Positions 24,101 to 35,800 of a stretch of 64,000 bases of DNA are shown piece after piece; position 1 is the first letter of the stretch, and the number at the start of each line of letters is the position of its first letter. The stretch is taken from NCBI GenBank assembly GCA_037178675.1, contig JAYMGJ010000581.1, forward strand, positions 20,625 through 84,624, read 5' to 3'. The DNA comes from Scleroderma bovista. Its lineage: Eukaryota; Basidiomycota; Agaricomycetes; Boletales; Sclerodermataceae. The notes under the pieces were generated by a model. That model did no database searches. It saw nothing but the letters and a program-made list of their open reading frames with translations, and was not told the origin of the DNA. The position numbers and the translations under genes are program-made.

Positions 24101-24823
24101 AACTGATTCGTCGCTTCTGATACAGTGGATGATCCAATGATCTGGGCGACTGCGACTTGAAGATAGAGAAGCCGAACTGGCGGTGTTTGCTGAAATGCTG
24201 GCACTAATTCTTGAAGGTCCTCATCTTGAAAACATGGGCCTTCATGTAGATCGGGAGGCCTGCCGGTGGTGGGACTATGCTGTGGACACGAAACATCAGA
24301 CAGGCCCTGGCCTTGCAAATCCTGTTGTAGTTCATCGGGTTCTACTGATGGTGCCCGATCGTCCGATAATTCAGGGTCGGATGGATATGGAAAGTCATGG
24401 TCGGCCCACTGGAAGTCACCAGACACATCTGAATGGCTGTCGTCGAGCGGCTCTTGCAACGGGAGAATGCCCCGGTCCTGTGAGACAGCAGGCCTGTCAT
24501 CGCAAAACACCTCCTCAGGTTGGTCACAGCTTTGGGCGTTGCCTTGAAGTTGATGATCCTCAAGGCCCGCCAGCTGCAAGTTCACCATCACAGGGGGTAT
24601 CTGTACAGTGGAAGGGGTTACTTACCGCATGAAGTGGGCGGCAGACTGAACCGGCAAGTGCATTTGTTGACTTTGGTAATGCCGCCGCATCTGAATCACG
24701 TTTCCGATGTCGCCAGCGAGTGCGAGGTGCGACCATCGTTTGCCCAAGTACTGTGTTGCGGCATACAGTGCATATGCATGGTACAAGCGATGTCTGATTC
24801 AAAGTAAACAGGTCCGACAGCAT
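21127..24823 (-). CDS. Tnp2-family (CACTA/En-Spm) transposase
   Basis: A multi-exon gene, open throughout as far as it can be joined. Exon 1 has a cysteine motif (CICTVCRN) and APRTRWRHRKRD. Exon 2 (24600 to about 23520) runs to GLRINIDWFGITDN across an intron and carries a CDQCYKTY...CEVPRCKG zinc-binding pair. Then come GYRHLREVHVGVLCENSDVP, HPCNLCF, and LPGWLPARRSPIDFMHNFYG with the conserved DxxH. Further on are STGWELYQTTIDQIIWPSG, ADQWRRLGNVLPFVLWICWR, INSHLAMHYSVVFRQYGPAY and FGFERFNGVLEG. The last exon ends at 21127. The order matches Tnp2 transposases, whose RNase-H-like core cuts the element's ends. The start codon is uncertain (24823 is one option). Confidence 0.85.
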
Positions 24824-25130
24824 ATCTGGGATCCCCCACTCACCTTCCGCTTCATTCCAAATTCCCAGTTGCAGTTTTGCTGTGTACAAGTGAGCTGCCC
24901 AAGGGATGGTGGGACTTAGACGATCGGAGAGACCAAAAGATATATCACAGAAATAAATAAATGTGTAAATGGTGTTAGGCCAAATAAGAGATCTGAGGCT
25001 ACGTGGGTGAGGCTATAACCTCCGTATAATGTCGAAATAATCAGATGATTCGTACGATATTTGAGGGTATCTAGGATCTTGCTAGAATATGCAACGGACA
25101 TCACTCGGATCAGCAAACTCGATGCAAATG

Positions 25131-25163
25131 CGTGCGTCACATAATTTCCTTTTTTCCCCAGTG
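25131..25163 (-). repeat. Right terminal inverted repeat of the Tnp2 element
   Basis: 33-bp perfect inverted copy of 19099-19131, followed by CTT at 25164-25166. Confidence 0.9.
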
Positions 25164-25221
25164 CTTATTCTAATGGTGGCTTAAGCTGAGTCGATGCGTG
25201 TATGTTAGCAAAGGATCACAA

Positions 25222-25318
25222 GTAGTGTTGCTGCCGAGGTGAACTGAGGCGAATCGAAGTGACCACTGCAATTCTCACTTCGAAACTTTTGAACCGAGTC
25301 ACTTCACCTCGGCACTAA
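25222..25318. repeat. Small imperfect hairpin repeat, related to one at 36552-36591
   Basis: The left arm holds TGCCGAGGTGAACTGAGG and the right arm TTCACCTCGGCA, so the segment folds on itself. Its first 40 bp match 36552-36591 in inverted orientation with a few mismatches. It may be a miniature transposon or a subterminal repeat. It lies about 60 bp outside the Tnp2 element. Confidence 0.6.
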
Positions 25319-25517
25319 GTCGGTATAAGCTCGAACGGAGGGCTTCAGCTACCATGCGAGTGAACAGGTCTGCAAGTCGCATCTAGTGAGAGATACCGCT
25401 TAGTAATCATAAGCCTGACTAATGCTTCGACGCTGCGTTAGCATCGATTCTCGCAGCGTATACTACTTATAATCGATTCTACCCATTGCCATCTCGAATA
25501 ACACGCACTACCAAAGG

Positions 25518-27089
25518 ATGGCAACAATGCGAGCCGTACTGGTGAAGGATGACAAAGGTCCCATCGAAAATCTATATGTCGGACAAGTTGAAAAACCAGT
25601 ACCAAAGGACGGCCAGGTAGTGGTCAGGGTCAGCACGATCGAGCGAGAGCCGCATCGGCAGTTGAACTTATCTTCTCTCCAGATAGTTGCGTTTGGATTG
25701 AACCGTATGGATTTGCTGCAGCGGGAGGGACCCTACCCACTCCCTCCTGGTGCATCCACCATTCTAGGGGTCGAATTCGCGGGATATGTCGAACAGCTGG
25801 GACCGGGCGTTACGAAGTGGGCCATAGGAGACGAAGTGTTCGGCTTGACTGGCGGTGTAAGCATTGTCATGCGACATGCAACGTGTCCTTTTCAGCCGTC
25901 TGTTTCCAGGGTGCATATGCCGAGTACATTGCATCCAGCCAAGATTTGTTGATTAGGAAACCAACTCACCTATCGTGGGTCGAAGCAGCAAGTGTTCCAG
26001 AAAACTTTATCACAGGTGCGGTGTAGTATGGTTGACGAGTATCAGATACATTGAAGCGCCTGTATCGTACTCACACAGCTTTCCAAGCCTTAGTGAAGTG
26101 CGGTGAACTAAAGCAGAATGACGACGTGCTCATCCATGCTGGTGCTTCGGGTGTGGGTGTCGCAGCGATACAGATAGCACGCGTCTTTGGCGCGTGGGTC
26201 TTCCTGCATCTTGTAGTATATGTGTTCTGATTCTTCATTCGCAATTCTCAGGAGGTCAGTCACAGTGACGGCATCCACCAAAGAAAAGCTGGACTGGCTC
26301 CTCTCTATCCCAAATGGTGCCACCCATGTCGCTAACTACAAGACAGAGGATTTCTTCCAAATAGTTAAGCAAGCTACCAATGGGAAAGGTGTCGATATAG
26401 TCATTGACGTTGTTGGACCCACACACTGGGAGGGGAACATCAACTCCCTTGCTGTTGATGGACGGATGATAGTACTAGGCCTCTTGAGCGGTGAGATCGT
26501 TCATTGATGCGTAGGAAATCAGCTTTAACGATGTTCACAAAGGGAGGGTGGTTCCCTCAGTTAATCTGGCCCCAATCCTCTATAAGCGTCTGAAAATCCA
26601 GGGCTCCACTTTGCGATCCCGAAGTCTGGAGTACCAGAGCGAGCTCATTGAAAGGTGTGCTTTGTGCTTCCTCATAGAATTGCCTGGAGTAGACTCTGTT
26701 ATCGCGTGCAGTGCAGCTTTTCAGGACATAATTGCCAATATAACAGGAAGTGAAGGAGACGGGCTGATTCGAACTTACATCCACAAGGTCAGGACAAAGC
26801 GAGTGTTTTATTTACCAAGGCATTCAACTATCGACCCCATGGATGTGGCCAGGTATATCCTTGGACTGAGATTCAAGACGCTCACCGGGAAATGACAGAG
26901 AACAAGAACAGGTAAGCGAGCTCCTTTGACAACATTGCCGTCATTTAGAATTATTGTAGCGGAAAAAATCATATGCTCAGTTCTGTAAGTGATACTGAGT
27001 ATAAGAATTTTTTACCGATAATCTATCGCCTTGGAGCTATAAGAGCCATGCTCTGGACAACAGGCAGCTGTCAGATCGAGGTCTATTGA
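25518..27089 (+). CDS. Zinc-independent quinone oxidoreductase (MDR family, zeta-crystallin/PIG3-like)
   Basis: Nine exons join: 25518-25628, 25683-25856, 25910-26015, 26079-26193, 26252-26490, 26543-26654, 26712-26787, 26853-26911 and 26960 onward. They encode about 330 residues up to the last exon. [31 protein letters not shown], the nucleotide-binding [15 protein letters not shown] and [12 protein letters not shown] define an NADPH-dependent quinone reductase. The zinc-ligand residues of alcohol dehydrogenases are absent. In the last exon a run of six A shifts the frame. Read as given, the protein ends at 27089 with an unrelated tail. One A fewer gives the expected end GKIICSVL with a stop at 26986-26988. 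This may be a real indel or a base-call error. Confidence 0.8.
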
Positions 27090-28227
27090 CATCATACATG
27101 CACACTGTTGTAGGGGATGATATGTTGATTAATGCCAGTCTCAACCTTACACTTGTAATGGTGAAGACGATCGCGAGTTATAATATTGCAGTCTTGAAGG
27201 GGTATCACAGTTCCCAGCTGTCTCGTGTACGCCTTTGCGTTTCAGAACCTGTCACATTGGATTCGAGAAGGCTGACTGGTAAGTTCAGTTTGTGGCGAAC
27301 AACGGTTTATATGTGTACTGATAAGTGCATCTTGAAATCACCTTCAATGCTTGGTCCGTTTTTGGTCAGGATGTTAACGGCCCTCCAACGCTTTGTTGGA
27401 TGCAATTTAGCAGCTGGAACGAGGTGTATGCTCAAACTGGTGAATTTACATCGGCATCATCTAATGGGATGGTTGAGTTGATATTGAACTGATACCCATT
27501 TTTGTTTCTGTGCGGTTCTGTCCTTCGGGTATGTTCCATACTAGTTGGGACGTTCATGTTCAAACCCCCATTGCAGATCATGAAATGGCCGTGGGGGATT
27601 CAAAATATGACATCTTATTCATCATCCCAGTATTCAATCCAGGGAGGTCTTTGAGGCGAGTTTCATTCTCGGCGTTTCATAGCACTCCCCATGTAAGGGG
27701 ACTTGCGTTGGGGATGCTTGCAGGGTCAGGATTTCGTGAAAAATTGGAGGAGGCAGCCGTCATGTGACACATTTATTGTTTCAGTCGAGCATTGATGGTG
27801 CTGCTAATAATCATCCTGTCGTTTCGCGGGGTCTACTTTGCAGCAAAGCTCGCATCATGAGGCCGGAGTTCGTGCCTTCATAATCGAGGAGGTCTGTATG
27901 GAACCTGGAACGACGCCCACAAGAAATAGTAGAGAACAAGAAGGGGTACGTGTGCTACCAGGGCCCCCCAGCTTACTGGGAATATGATAGAATAATGCAA
28001 CTGAAGCCCATGACCCTCAGTGCACTTTAACGGACTCAAAAACAGTGTACGTGAACTGGTGGTAATGTTAAGCTTCGCGACAGGACAATTCATTTGCATT
28101 TTCGTGCTGATTACTCCTGATTGAGTTCATCCACATTTTAAGTAGGGACATCGTGTACATGGAACGTGTAGTGCCATAATCCATGGAACTAATCAATGCT
28201 AGCTATATTCACTGGCGAACCTTGGTG
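27090..28227. other. Unassigned stretch with coding-like plus-strand pieces
   Basis: Near 27340-27490 a plus frame reads DVNGPPTLCWMQFSSWNEVY and ends in a stop. Near 27520-27767 another reads KYDILFIIPVFNPGRSLRRV. Both look protein-like, but no family or complete gene model could be formed. Confidence 0.35.
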
Positions 28228-29460
28228 TTATAGCCTTCCACGAACTCCAGTCCCTAGTAGGCCAGTCACCAGCGCCCCTGAGCGATAAGCTTGCAACCAC
28301 TCCAAAATGATATCCACAACATCGTCCTGACGCTAAAGAGCCGTCACGAGTTATCGAGATGTGGCCTGCCTCGGGACAAGTCCACTTACGTTAGTGAAAT
28401 TGTGGTCGGCACCCTCCATGAGATGGAGTACATGTGTCCCCGGTGTTCTTGCCCCGAATGCCCGTGCGTAGATGACGGCGTCATACCTGAGTTCAACTTT
28501 TGTGAGACATCAATGTTGCACGATAAGATACTCATACTTACACTGGGACAACCTCATCCTCCAGCCCATGCACCGTGAGGACATGTATCGCTTGTGGAAA
28601 CTTCTCCCAGACAATGCCAGTATCCCAACTTGCGAATTCTTCTACTTCTCGGGGATATACTCGGTGTACAACCGGTTTACGGGCGACTGTCACTTTCCAT
28701 TCATAATATCCCTGGGTATCGAATTGCTCTTTGTAAATGGACATTCGATCTTGACGACATCGAGAACGAATTAGATCTGCCTGATGAGAGCCGACCGGGA
28801 AGCCTACCGAAGATTCGCTGACCAGGTTTTGTGAGTACTCGTCCAATTCCAGAATCGAAAGGCTCTCACATGCATTCGGTAACGACCCGATACATTGACC
28901 ATGGCATTGACGTGCTTCCCCTCCTCTGATGTGCATAGCCAGTGCATACCCACAACGGACCCACGGGAGTGCCCCACGATCATGTCGATCTCGTACCTGT
29001 ATGTATTGCGAAGGAACGCCACGACGGTGACAAGATCCTGCACATCATCGGCCATCCCCGCATACTTACACCGACCACTGCTCTCGTGGTTCCCCCTGCG
29101 AAGCATATCAAGTCAGTTCCGACGACGACAGATCTCCCTACCCACCGGAAATCAAACCGGAAGGAATCGAGTGGCAAACGCAGAGCAACGCGTTTCTGGA
29201 AGAGGTAATCTTTATGACTGTCCAAACGTCAACGTCACGTCTTGAGATGAGGAAAACGTTTATTTTTCACCCCATCGTTCCGTGCAGAATCTATGGAGTC
29301 TGAATGTCGCGTCACACGGGGACGCTCAACAAGCACCTACCAGCACAATCTTCCTGCCATGTGTGGGTTTATTGGGCTCTAGCTGTTCTAAGACACCAAC
29401 GAGTACACAATCTTCGGCAGGCTGGGGGATATAAAGCTTGGTTGAGGTCCTTTCTGCCAT
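28228..29460 (-). CDS. Alpha/beta hydrolase (serine hydrolase, S33-like)
   Basis: Eight exons give 283 residues, all in phase: 29460-29341, 29290-29271, 29217-29146, 29095-28870, 28817-28808, 28749-28542, 28486-28390 and 28326-28228. The oxyanion motif ILHGTMG is assembled from three exons. The nucleophile elbow is VGHSRGS, a late acidic loop has GLEDEVVP, and the catalytic His sits in GADHNF. The fifth exon is only 10 nt; it joins YRMH to RIFDRM and restores the family sequence SGRYRM...IYD. Members are esterases or lipases of unknown substrate in fungi. Without the micro-exon the frame is lost, so splicing must include it. Confidence 0.82.
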
Positions 29461-29618
29461 GGTGGGGACGAAGCCATGCGCTGAGGCTGGCCGGATCACA
29501 AATGCCTTGTGAAATCCTGAAACGGAACTTTCAATTGTCTCAGACGTACGATGACGCTGTTCTTGTCCAACAACTTCACAACAATGTTTCCATCACATCT
29601 GACTAGTACTAGACAATC

Positions 29619-30885
29619 CTATGACTTGCCCACTTTCTTGCCCAGTAACGTGCCCTTTGGAGTTCCGCCCGCCCTTCTTTTCACCACCTTCACCTTTTTC
29701 TTCTCCCCAACGTCTGCACTCCGCTTGACCTTTACCTCCTTGTGACTAATCGTGGCTTGGTGGGGGGCTGTTGTCCGGTCTTCGGCACTTTTGGTGGTCT
29801 TAACTTTCTTTTGGGGTGGTTGCTCAGCTACAGAAAGCGTGGCGCTCGAGGATGAAGGCAGCTTGCGTGATGCCTTCTTAGGAGGGGGTCCGGGAGTGGG
29901 TGAACGGGACGGTGCCTCTACCGTAGACATCTCGTCCTCATCTCCCTCCTTTTTTTCAAGGGTCAAACCAGCCCATCGTCCTTCAACGTCCGCCGAGAGG
30001 TCGCACGTCCAAATCGGGAGGCTGATACTAGAGCTTGTTTTGATATACAAACACTGGATGTTCTCCCATCCGTTTTTTATGTGGACACGACCGCGGGTAG
30101 GGCCGTTTGAATGTTGGCCAATATCTGCTTTGGAGTTTGTGATAGTATCCAACTTTTACGGACCTGTGATGCCAATAATCATTCAGCGGCCGAGTAGATT
30201 AACATAATGGTGTCGACGTACGTGCATGTGCCTTTGTTCTGGTGCATGTAAGTGGATTCTATGGCGCGTTCCAGCTCGGCCTTGAGATCTTTGCGTTTCA
30301 AGTTTACAGATATCGGCTGTCTTTTTCGTCGTCCGTGAAGCTGGAAGACACAAAACGGAAATAAAAGCTTACTTTTTAGCATCAAACCATTTTGTGCCCA
30401 GAAGGCGGGGCAAAAGTGGAATGATACGATCGTCTGCAAGGAACAGGCCGTTTTCCTTGAGGAGAAGCCGCCGTGCCTCATATGCTTTAAATTTGCCCTT
30501 CAGCTTTTCGAGTCCGACAACGCGAGATATGAACTTGATGTTGTGCTGCTCAAGGAGATCCTTGTATTCTCGTTGTGGGTCTTTGGTGATCAAGCACACA
30601 CCGGATATCCGGGGGTCAACGAGGGTGTGTTTCAGGGGACTGAGTAAGGGGGGTAAGATCTTGCAGCATTCAAAGTAAACAGCGCACGGACATCCTGATA
30701 GGCTTTAGTTTTTGTTCTGACTGCATCCTCTTTACGGTGACTTGTAGCCATATGTGCTCCTCTTTGCCCGGTAAAAGCTCGTTTTCTGCACGTTCCTTTT
30801 CCTTCTTCGTGGCATATGCATAAAGTGCTTCCACTGCAAGCTTGCACTGCTTGAGCGAGACATGGGAATCGATGAGTCCTGCCAT
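29619..30885 (-). pseudogene. Ribosomal L1-domain protein (Cic1/Utp30-like), with a frameshift
   Basis: Exons 30885-30692, 30639-30373, 30320-30222 and about 30152 onward code a ribosome-biogenesis L1-domain protein. Features are VEALYAYATKKEKERAENEL, KPIRIPLKHTLVDPR across intron 1, VCLITKDPQREYKDLLEQ, GTKWFDAKKQPISVNLKRKD and STYMHQNKGTC. The last exon then codes LSQTPKQILANIQTALPAVV in one frame, but HIKNGWENIQCLYIKTSSS and the rest in another. At least one base is missing near 30080-30090. The tail is a Lys-rich nucleolar-type extension with an intact stop. Such proteins bind pre-rRNA in the nucleolus. A sequencing error would make it a normal gene, so confidence in 'broken' is modest. 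Confidence 0.65.
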
Positions 30886-31416
30886 CGCGTTCGATGAAGT
30901 CAGACACAGGCCTTTTCAAGGCCCCCAGTCTTGCAAATCGCACTTGCAATTCATCATTTTGGCTTGTTTGTGTTACCCTAGTTGACCATCTTCGCTCTGC
31001 CAAGATCATTTGTTCATGATAACTTGGAGTCTTGGACTCGCCGTCGAATCACACTTTAACTCTCTAGATCTCATGAACATTTTATTACATGATTGTAGGG
31101 GTCATATTTCAAGTTGCACAGGATGCCAAAGCTTTTCCGTTAGAAAACAACACGTACTATTCCTTACCACCACCGTATCAGTCAACTTGACGACGTTGAG
31201 TTCAAACGATTTCCTGTGAGTGTCGTTCACAAGTCTTTTACCTCTACCTGCTTTCTTACCACGTGCCCAGCCAAGGAGAACGCAGGCTATACAGAACCCT
31301 ACACATACACCATTTCTGTCGAGTACTCGTATCTGACTTATAGCGGTCAATTCGTTTCGAGGAGGTATGAAACCCATTCTATAATTGTCGACTGTCTCAC
31401 ATGGACTCCGGGCAGC
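30886..31416. other. Intergenic between L1-domain gene and HET relic
   Basis: About 530 bp without a supported gene. The left part is the promoter side of the L1-domain gene; ORFs here lack family features. Confidence 0.4.
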
Positions 31417-32987
31417 ATGCGTCTCATAAACATCAAAGCGCTTCTTGAGAGAGAGCAGGTGATGAGCAAGGGGGGGCGAGTCGATCGTCGAACGAAAGTC
31501 CTTGAGTTCCGCAGCGACGAAGCCACAGAATATGCGATCTTGTCCCATCGGTGAATCGACTCTACAGAAGTTGACTATGAGGAGATAGTTGACCTCGCAA
31601 AGATGGATGTGGAGGACAGAGATGAAATTCGCAGGCGCCTTGGCTACAAGAAGATCCCTGATAGCTGTGAGCAGGCAAAGAAGGACGGGTACGAGTATTT
31701 GTGGGTCGACACTTGCTGCATCGACAACAAAGCAGCGCAGCGCTATCGGAGGCGATCAATTCCATGTACCGGTGGTATGAAAACTCGATGGTGTGCTATG
31801 CGTACCTTCAGCCAGAGTGGTTCTCGCGTGGGCGGACCCTGCAGGAGATGATTGCACCGAGAGTTGTCCATTTTTTCAACAAGGATTGGCAGCTTATAGG
31901 TGAAAAGAGAACACTTGCACACACCTTATCATGCATTACGTGAGTTCCGGAGCACGTTTTGCGATATGGACTTTCCTGCGACCGTCCTTGTGTTGCTCAA
32001 ATCATGTCTTGGGCCGCCAATCGGACGACAACTCGAGTCGAGGATAGAGCCTATTCTCTCATGGGTCTGCTGGATGTGAATATGCCATTGGCCGGGATTG
32101 GATACATGTCTGTGCGGCGAGCTTGCACCGTGAAAACGATGCTGTTATAACATATCTCGACATGCTGGACGGTGTTCACGAGTACGCCCAATCTATGGCC
32201 AGGGCGTATTCTCGAAGTGGACGTTATGATCGTGTCTGGGTTAAGCGCACCTGTCTCCCTGGATCAACCCGGACTGTGCGGACTTCTTGTGTCCTATGGG
32301 AGAACTCGCGATCCCGTGGAGTTAGGATTGAGGTGTTTCGGGACCCCTCTCTTTGTAACGGACCAGATGAATGGACGGGCGTCGATATTGCAGTGGGTGG
32401 ATTGTTCTTCGTGCACACACATTATATCATCGTATTGGTATCACTGTTTATAGAGAATCAATGATTCCAACCATGACATGCGGCGCCTCATGATACATGA
32501 TAGTCGGAAAGGGGCTGAGTATAACCTAGTCATCGATGGGATTCCCATGAATTTTTCGCGAGCACACATACTTTTCATTCATTCTGAGTCTTACGGGATC
32601 AGCTGGGGGACTATGGCCACTTACCGACTCCAAGGGCTTCCACTGCGAAGGAACCATCTTCACTGACCTCAAATCCGTTGCTTCAGAGACGGACATCACC
32701 CCAAGGCAGCACAACATATCTGCAAATAGTGATACCGTGGATCTCATATCCGAGCACGAAAATCGGCTCACTTTGCACAAACCACTTGTCTTGTCGCTTC
32801 CAAGCAATACCAATTTCAACTCACGGTTGGCTTCCCTCTCTGCTGGATTCACCAACAAATACCTCGTCACAAGCGTCATACAATGCGATCATTTCATTGA
32901 AAAGCGCTGCCATGGGTCCCAAAGCTCAGATCGACGTGAGTGCATGTGCACCCAACTATTTCATGCGTTGTGGTCAATAGTTTGATT
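31417..32987 (+). pseudogene. HET-domain (heterokaryon incompatibility) protein, decayed
   Basis: The start is MRLINIKALLEREQVMSKGG followed by EATEYAILSHR. The next expected Trp is a TGA stop (31552-31554). The domain continues with LGYKKIPDSCEQAKKDGYEY and WVDTCCIDN, then the frame slips by one base. WYENSMVCYAYL runs directly into PEWFSRGRTLQEMIAP, so the segment usually between them is deleted. GLSCDRPCVAQIMSWAANR and RVEDRAYSLMGLLDVNMP follow, and a large deletion and frame changes lead to C-terminal remnants (YAQSMARAYSRSGRYDRV, VRTSCVLWENSR, LHKPLVLSLPSNTNFNS). HET proteins trigger cell death on non-self fusion in ascomycetes; in mushrooms their role is less clear. Several independent lesions make this a certain pseudogene. 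Confidence 0.88.
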
Positions 32988-34315
32988 TAGTATACAGATC
33001 GGACACTAATAGCCCCACCATTCCTTTGTGCATCATTGAAAAGCCATTTATTTGGCATGGAGATTATGGGACTGCTTCTGCGTCCGTGGCAACTTGAGTT
33101 CAAAACTGAGACGAAAGATGGGGGGGATGGGGGATGGGGGATGAAGGTTAAGTTTGTAGTCTGTAGATGAAGTCATGATGTAGTGAGATTGTCGAACCTT
33201 CTGATAGTTGTATGTATGTATCTTTCATACGTTTGTACGTCTAAGCAGTAAGTGGTGTAAGATGGAACAACCCGGCTCATCACTGAAATCGTAGTTTTTT
33301 TATAAAGTCATTATATTGCCATTATAAACTGACCAAAGGTCATAATTTCAAAGAATATGCCAATGTGCCATACAAAGTTCTATGTGGCCTTTTAAAGGAC
33401 TTCGGATCTGCTAATGAACCTACTTATTCTCTGAATTTCTAAACGACTTAAACCTGGTAGCTCGGACAAGGTGAAACCTTTGTTGCATTCCATTTCCCAT
33501 TTTATGGCATTACAGTCCTCCAGTGGCATCAATGTAATGTTGCCGAGGGTGGACCAATACAATCACCACAATCCATTTTCCGAACCACTAACAGGTATTG
33601 AAAAGTGCTCATTTGAACTCGATCTATGCCATATTCTGCTCTTGTGGAAGTTTTATTAGTAAGGCCAAACGACTCCTATGGCCCGCATCTTTGACAACAT
33701 CCGTGCTCAAGTTCAATACTTTCAGACCTTGTGAGATTTCTGAAGCCTGCAGAACAATTAACATATAGGTCAGTTTTATTCCGATTTTCTATCTTGCAGC
33801 ATGTTACATGTTATGATTTCGATGCCTAAACAGTGGGAAAATCATTTCTGGTTCGTAATGTAGAGAAATTATTACTAGTAGGAAATTTACTGGCATGTAT
33901 CTCGGTCTGGGGCGACTGAACTGGAGTTATGTGAAATGAAGAAACAATGCCAAACATTTTAACCGTGGAAACGAGCTGAAAATCTTCTCTCACTTGTGAA
34001 TGCTCGGCATTTTTAGGGTATTGCGCATGCTGTGCCCTTCGTGGCACTATTCAGATGGCAGCAAAAGCATGGGCCTCATTAGCTTGGAACGAAATGTGGT
34101 CAAATTGGGTACAGTAGTGTTACAGGTACAGCTGTGAGTTACAGTAAAGTACAACACTGAGCTGGTGTAAAATACAGCATACACCAATAAATGGTGGTGG
34201 CGAGTACATGAAGGAGAGAAACTCATAGACATACATGGAAACAGACTTTTGTTGAAAAAGATCTGAATTTGAGTGCGTGAGGGTATGGGAACATCACAAC
34301 AGACGGTTTGGCCAT
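32988..34315. other. Intergenic, with a short G-rich repeat
   Basis: Holds three GGGGG-type runs separated by AT at 33119-33145 and no credible gene. ORFs at 33471-33659 and 34047-34319 have no recognisable features. Confidence 0.4.
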
Positions 34316-35800
34316 TCACATTCTTGCAAGAGCAACCGAGAGCGTGTCCACGCGCTGGGGCTGATAGAAGGATGCATTGCGACGACCAAAAACTTTCCTA
34401 ATGTGAAATTAAAAACATGCGGCATCCTGCATTCAATTACTCACCGGTTCCACCAAAGCAGTAGGTCTTTGACCTCAGCAGACTTCTTGGGTGACAAAGG
34501 CTGTTCGAAGTAGTCGATGATGTTACGGTAAAGCACATTGTAATCAAACTCTTCGTCATGTAAATTCCATGACGTGGAGCTCGATAGCGCGAAGCGAAGC
34601 TATTTTGGGCCAATAAATAGACGTGATGCAAGAATACAAGCACTTACTTGACAAGTGGTGTATGCGATGGCACGAGGATCCACAGACCTCATCTTCAACA
34701 ATCCTGCAACATCACAGCGAGTTCTCGTACCACGCGTGGTCTTCCGGGCCTTTCTGGAAGAGCCCACCGCATCTTCGTCGTCATCAAGTTCAGCTCGAGC
34801 TGAGCTTGGTGATGTGAAGATGGAGCAAAATGCCTATACATGGCGAGTCAGAGCATAAAATTGGCACACAATAACCATAATGCCTTACCCTTACAAGTAG
34901 TTCCCCTTTAAAAAGCCCTTTAGAAGGATTCATTGGGTCATATTGACCCCTGAGATATACAAAGGCCGGATACGTATGTGCAGTTACCGGATACTTAGGA
35001 TGATATTCACGGATTGCAGAACGAATGCTATTATCCATTGTTAGTAATCTGGCAGAACGACCGACAGATCGATGAACATACGAAGTGTCACACCAATCAT
35101 AGTCCACTGGACACAGAAGTCGGCCGGTTACGTTGTTATAAAACCCCCGTTCCGACTTGTCAGTAGGACTGAGAAGGGGTTCTGGACGCAATGATGCCTC
35201 ATTCAACCAATTCACGATAGCGATCTTCAGTGCATTGGCATCATCGCCCCTTGCCCCATCCGCACCTTTCCTTAGCTTCAAAAGTGCCATCATATAGAAA
35301 AGGGCTTCCATAAAATAGTACTCAATCTTACCTCTTGAAATGCTAGGACTATGTCATGGTTGTCTGGATCCAAACCTAAGGTTTTCTTGATTGACGGGCA
35401 CCAGTGAACCAGTTTTTTGAACGAGCGGTAGGTGTACTCCTCCCTTCAGAACAAACGGTAATAGATTCAGACTTGTCCAAATCAAAGATAAAAAAAGTGC
35501 ATACTCAGTAGAGCCTTCAATGGCATCCGCAGATGCCTCATCATCTGCTCCAAGCTCAAGACGACGATCATGTTCTGCGATCAAGTCGGGGATAGGTTTA
35601 GCGAGATCAACAAGCCGACGTATGGCCCGTCCTTCAAGACGATAAGAATGTGTGCTAGCAAATGTGTGCGCTGTGAGTTCAGGGAAACATTTAAATACTC
35701 TAAGGACCTACGGCTTTCTCACAAACTTTGCAAGGAGTTGGTTGTTCGCTTCCTCCAGTGCAGCAATTCGGCGTTTCAGTGAAGCAGGAGTGTCAGACAT
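34316..35800 (-). CDS. DUF6698-like protein of mushroom genomes
   Basis: Eight exons give 368 residues in phase: 35800-35712, 35654-35505, 35443-35332, 35275-35082, 35027-34889, 34833-34648, 34599-34445 and 34397-34316. Recognisable blocks are SFKKLVHWCPSIKKTLGLDP, KGADGARGDDANALK, ERGFYNNVTGRLLCPVDYDW, GQYDPMNPSKGLFKGELLV, CSIFTSPSSA, AGLLKMRSVDPRAIAYTTCQ and a C-terminal DYFEQPLSPKKSAEVKDLLL. As I recall, such proteins are expanded in Agaricomycetes and often lie near transposons; their function is unknown. The N-terminus has a short coiled coil (LKRRIAALEEANNQLLAKF). Translation could start further upstream in the same frame. No defects were found. Confidence 0.75.

Larger units (their letters stand above)
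19099..25163. mobile_element. Complete CACTA (En/Spm, Tnp2) DNA transposon, 6,065 bp
   Basis: The ends are perfect 33-bp inverted repeats (19099-19131 and 25131-25163) beginning CACTGGGGAAAAAAGG, flanked by CTT on both sides. Inside are two convergent genes: a plus-strand accessory gene (19527-21078) and a minus-strand Tnp2 transposase (about 24823-21127). Their stops are about 50 bp apart. A 25-nt palindrome (19318-19342) lies in the left subterminal part. Identical ends and an open transposase suggest recent activity. Confidence 0.9.

Noticed and set aside
33119..33145. G-quadruplex regulatory element
   Set aside because: Only three long G runs in a simple GGGGGAT repeat away from any supported gene; not enough to claim function.
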